DNA of 64,000 bases from Belnapia sp. F-4-1 (GTDB lineage: Bacteria; Pseudomonadota; Alphaproteobacteria; Acetobacterales; Acetobacteraceae): NCBI RefSeq assembly GCF_000802185.1, contig NZ_KN676113.1, positions 1,465,087 through 1,529,086 of the forward strand, read 5' to 3'. Shown here in pieces: positions 63,181 through 64,000 of the stretch. Positions within the stretch are counted from its first letter, which is position 1, and the number at the start of each line of letters is the position of its first letter. The notes beneath the pieces were generated by a model, which saw only the letters and a list, made by a program, of their open reading frames with translations, searched no databases and had not been told where the DNA came from. A program made the position numbers and the translations under genes.

Positions 63181-63966
63181 ATGAGCGAGACCCTGGACCA
63201 CATCGCCTCGGCCGCGCGGACGGATGCCCCGCCGGCCATCCTGCTCGACAAGGTCAACAAGTGGTACGGCGCGCTGCACGTGCTGCGCGACGTGTCCCTC
63301 AACGTGGCGCTCGGCGAACGGGTAGTGGTCTGCGGGCCGTCCGGCTCCGGCAAGTCCACCATGATCCGCTGCATCAACCGGCTGGAGACGCATCAGGAAG
63401 GCACAATCAAGGTCAACGGGATCGAGCTCTCCGACGACCTCAAGGCGCTGGACGACATCCGCCGCGAGGTCGGCATGGTGTTCCAGAGCTTCAACCTCTT
63501 CCCCCACCTCACCATCCTCGAGAATTGCACCCTGGCGCCCATCTGGGTCCGCCGGATGCCGAAGAAGGAGGCGGAGGAGCTGGCGATGCACTACCTGACC
63601 CGGGTGCGCATCCCGGAGCAGGCGAAGAAATATCCCGGCCAGCTCTCGGGCGGGCAGCAGCAGCGCGTCGCCATCGCCCGCGCGCTCTGCATGAAGCCGA
63701 AGATCATGCTGTTCGACGAGCCGACCTCGGCGCTCGACCCGGAGATGATCAAGGAGGTACTCGACACCATGGTCGGCCTGGCCGAGACGGGCATGACCAT
63801 GATCTGCGTCACCCATGAGATGGGCTTCGCCCGGCAGGTGGCGGACCGGGTGGTGTTCATGGACCGCGGCGAGATCGTCGAGATCGGCGAGCCGAACCAC
63901 CTGTTCGAGAACCCGCAGACCGAGCGGTTGAAGACCTTCCTTAGCCAGATCCTCCGGGGGCACTAG
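63181..63966 (+). CDS. aapP: General L-amino acid ABC transporter ATPase
   Basis: A 261-residue cytoplasmic ATPase that powers AapQM. Walker A is [15 protein letters not shown], the Q-loop is [15 protein letters not shown], the signature is [15 protein letters not shown], Walker B is [14 protein letters not shown] and the switch is VTHEMGFA. Length and order match AapP/GlnQ-type proteins. The ATG at 63181 follows GAGGGGAACC. It closes the aapJQMP operon; a possible GC-rich hairpin (63973-63991) lies right behind the stop near the window edge. Confidence 0.96.
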   Translation: MSETLDHIASAARTDAPPAILLDKVNKWYGALHVLRDVSLNVALGERVVVCGPSGSGKSTMIRCINRLETHQEGTIKVNGIELSDDLKALDDIRREVGMVFQSFNLFPHLTILENCTLAPIWVRRMPKKEAEELAMHYLTRVRIPEQAKKYPGQLSGGQQQRVAIARALCMKPKIMLFDEPTSALDPEMIKEVLDTMVGLAETGMTMICVTHEMGFARQVADRVVFMDRGEIVEIGEPNHLFENPQTERLKTFLSQILRGH

Positions 63967-64000
63967 GCCTCCGGCGGGCCGGGCCCCCGCCCCGGGGCCG

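Overview
The window comes from a very GC-rich (about 70%) alphaproteobacterium. Small SRP RNA beside dnaX-ybaB-recR, an aapJQMP amino-acid ABC operon, IalB and CsbD proteins, three Bug/TctC-type binding proteins and a hopanoid-type phosphorylase together suggest an Acetobacteraceae (Roseomonas-like) chromosome. This placement is inference from gene content. I saw no tRNA, rRNA, CRISPR array, insertion sequence or phage gene.

Layout. 1-3.9 kb: minus-strand copper unit copA-cueR-copZ followed by trpS (cut by the window edge), driven by a recognisable CueR-type promoter with a 19-bp spacer. 3.9-12 kb: a uracil-glycosylase-like gene, secreted serine protease, MFS exporter, GNAT acetyltransferase, a membrane protein, a coupled tauE-TIGR02186-uspA unit and two small envelope proteins. 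12-17 kb: nucleoside phosphorylase, lipoprotein, nudC, then ffs, dnaX, ybaB and recR. 17-21.5 kb: a less GC-rich patch with an RTX protein and two methyltransferases. 21.5-30 kb: csbD, class III aminotransferase, a 48-residue lipoprotein, nucleoside transporter, rmuC, carbonic anhydrase, purH, a SYLF lipoprotein and a second RTX protein. 30-37.5 kb: ABC-2 exporter with a histidine phosphatase, two coupled proteins that look like decayed GGDEF-EAL relatives, a PPP phosphatase, a heptose-kinase-like protein with a damaged second domain, and IalB. 37.5-43 kb: a catabolic cluster of Bug proteins, an enolase-superfamily enzyme and a sugar epimerase; one Bug gene carries an apparent frameshift. 43-50.5 kb: MATE pump with HxlR regulator, glucokinase, YdjM, a large HWE histidine kinase, and a tightly overlapped HD/racemase/secreted-protein trio. 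50.7-56.6 kb: M20 hydrolase, GH1 hydrolase and SMP-30 lactonase, bracketed by two paralogous small secreted glycine-rich proteins. 56.6-64 kb: Xre regulator, bifunctional penicillin-binding protein, a histidine-kinase-like protein without a recognisable ATP site, and aapJQMP.

The most interesting observations are the tandem decayed GGDEF/EAL-like pair (32.2-34.4 kb), the paralogous small secreted proteins around the sugar genes (52.2-56.0 kb), the kinase-like protein before the aap operon, the heptose-kinase fusion that lost its HxGH motif, and the copA promoter whose predicted transcription start falls on the annotated start codon. Functions are read from motifs only; no database search was possible.
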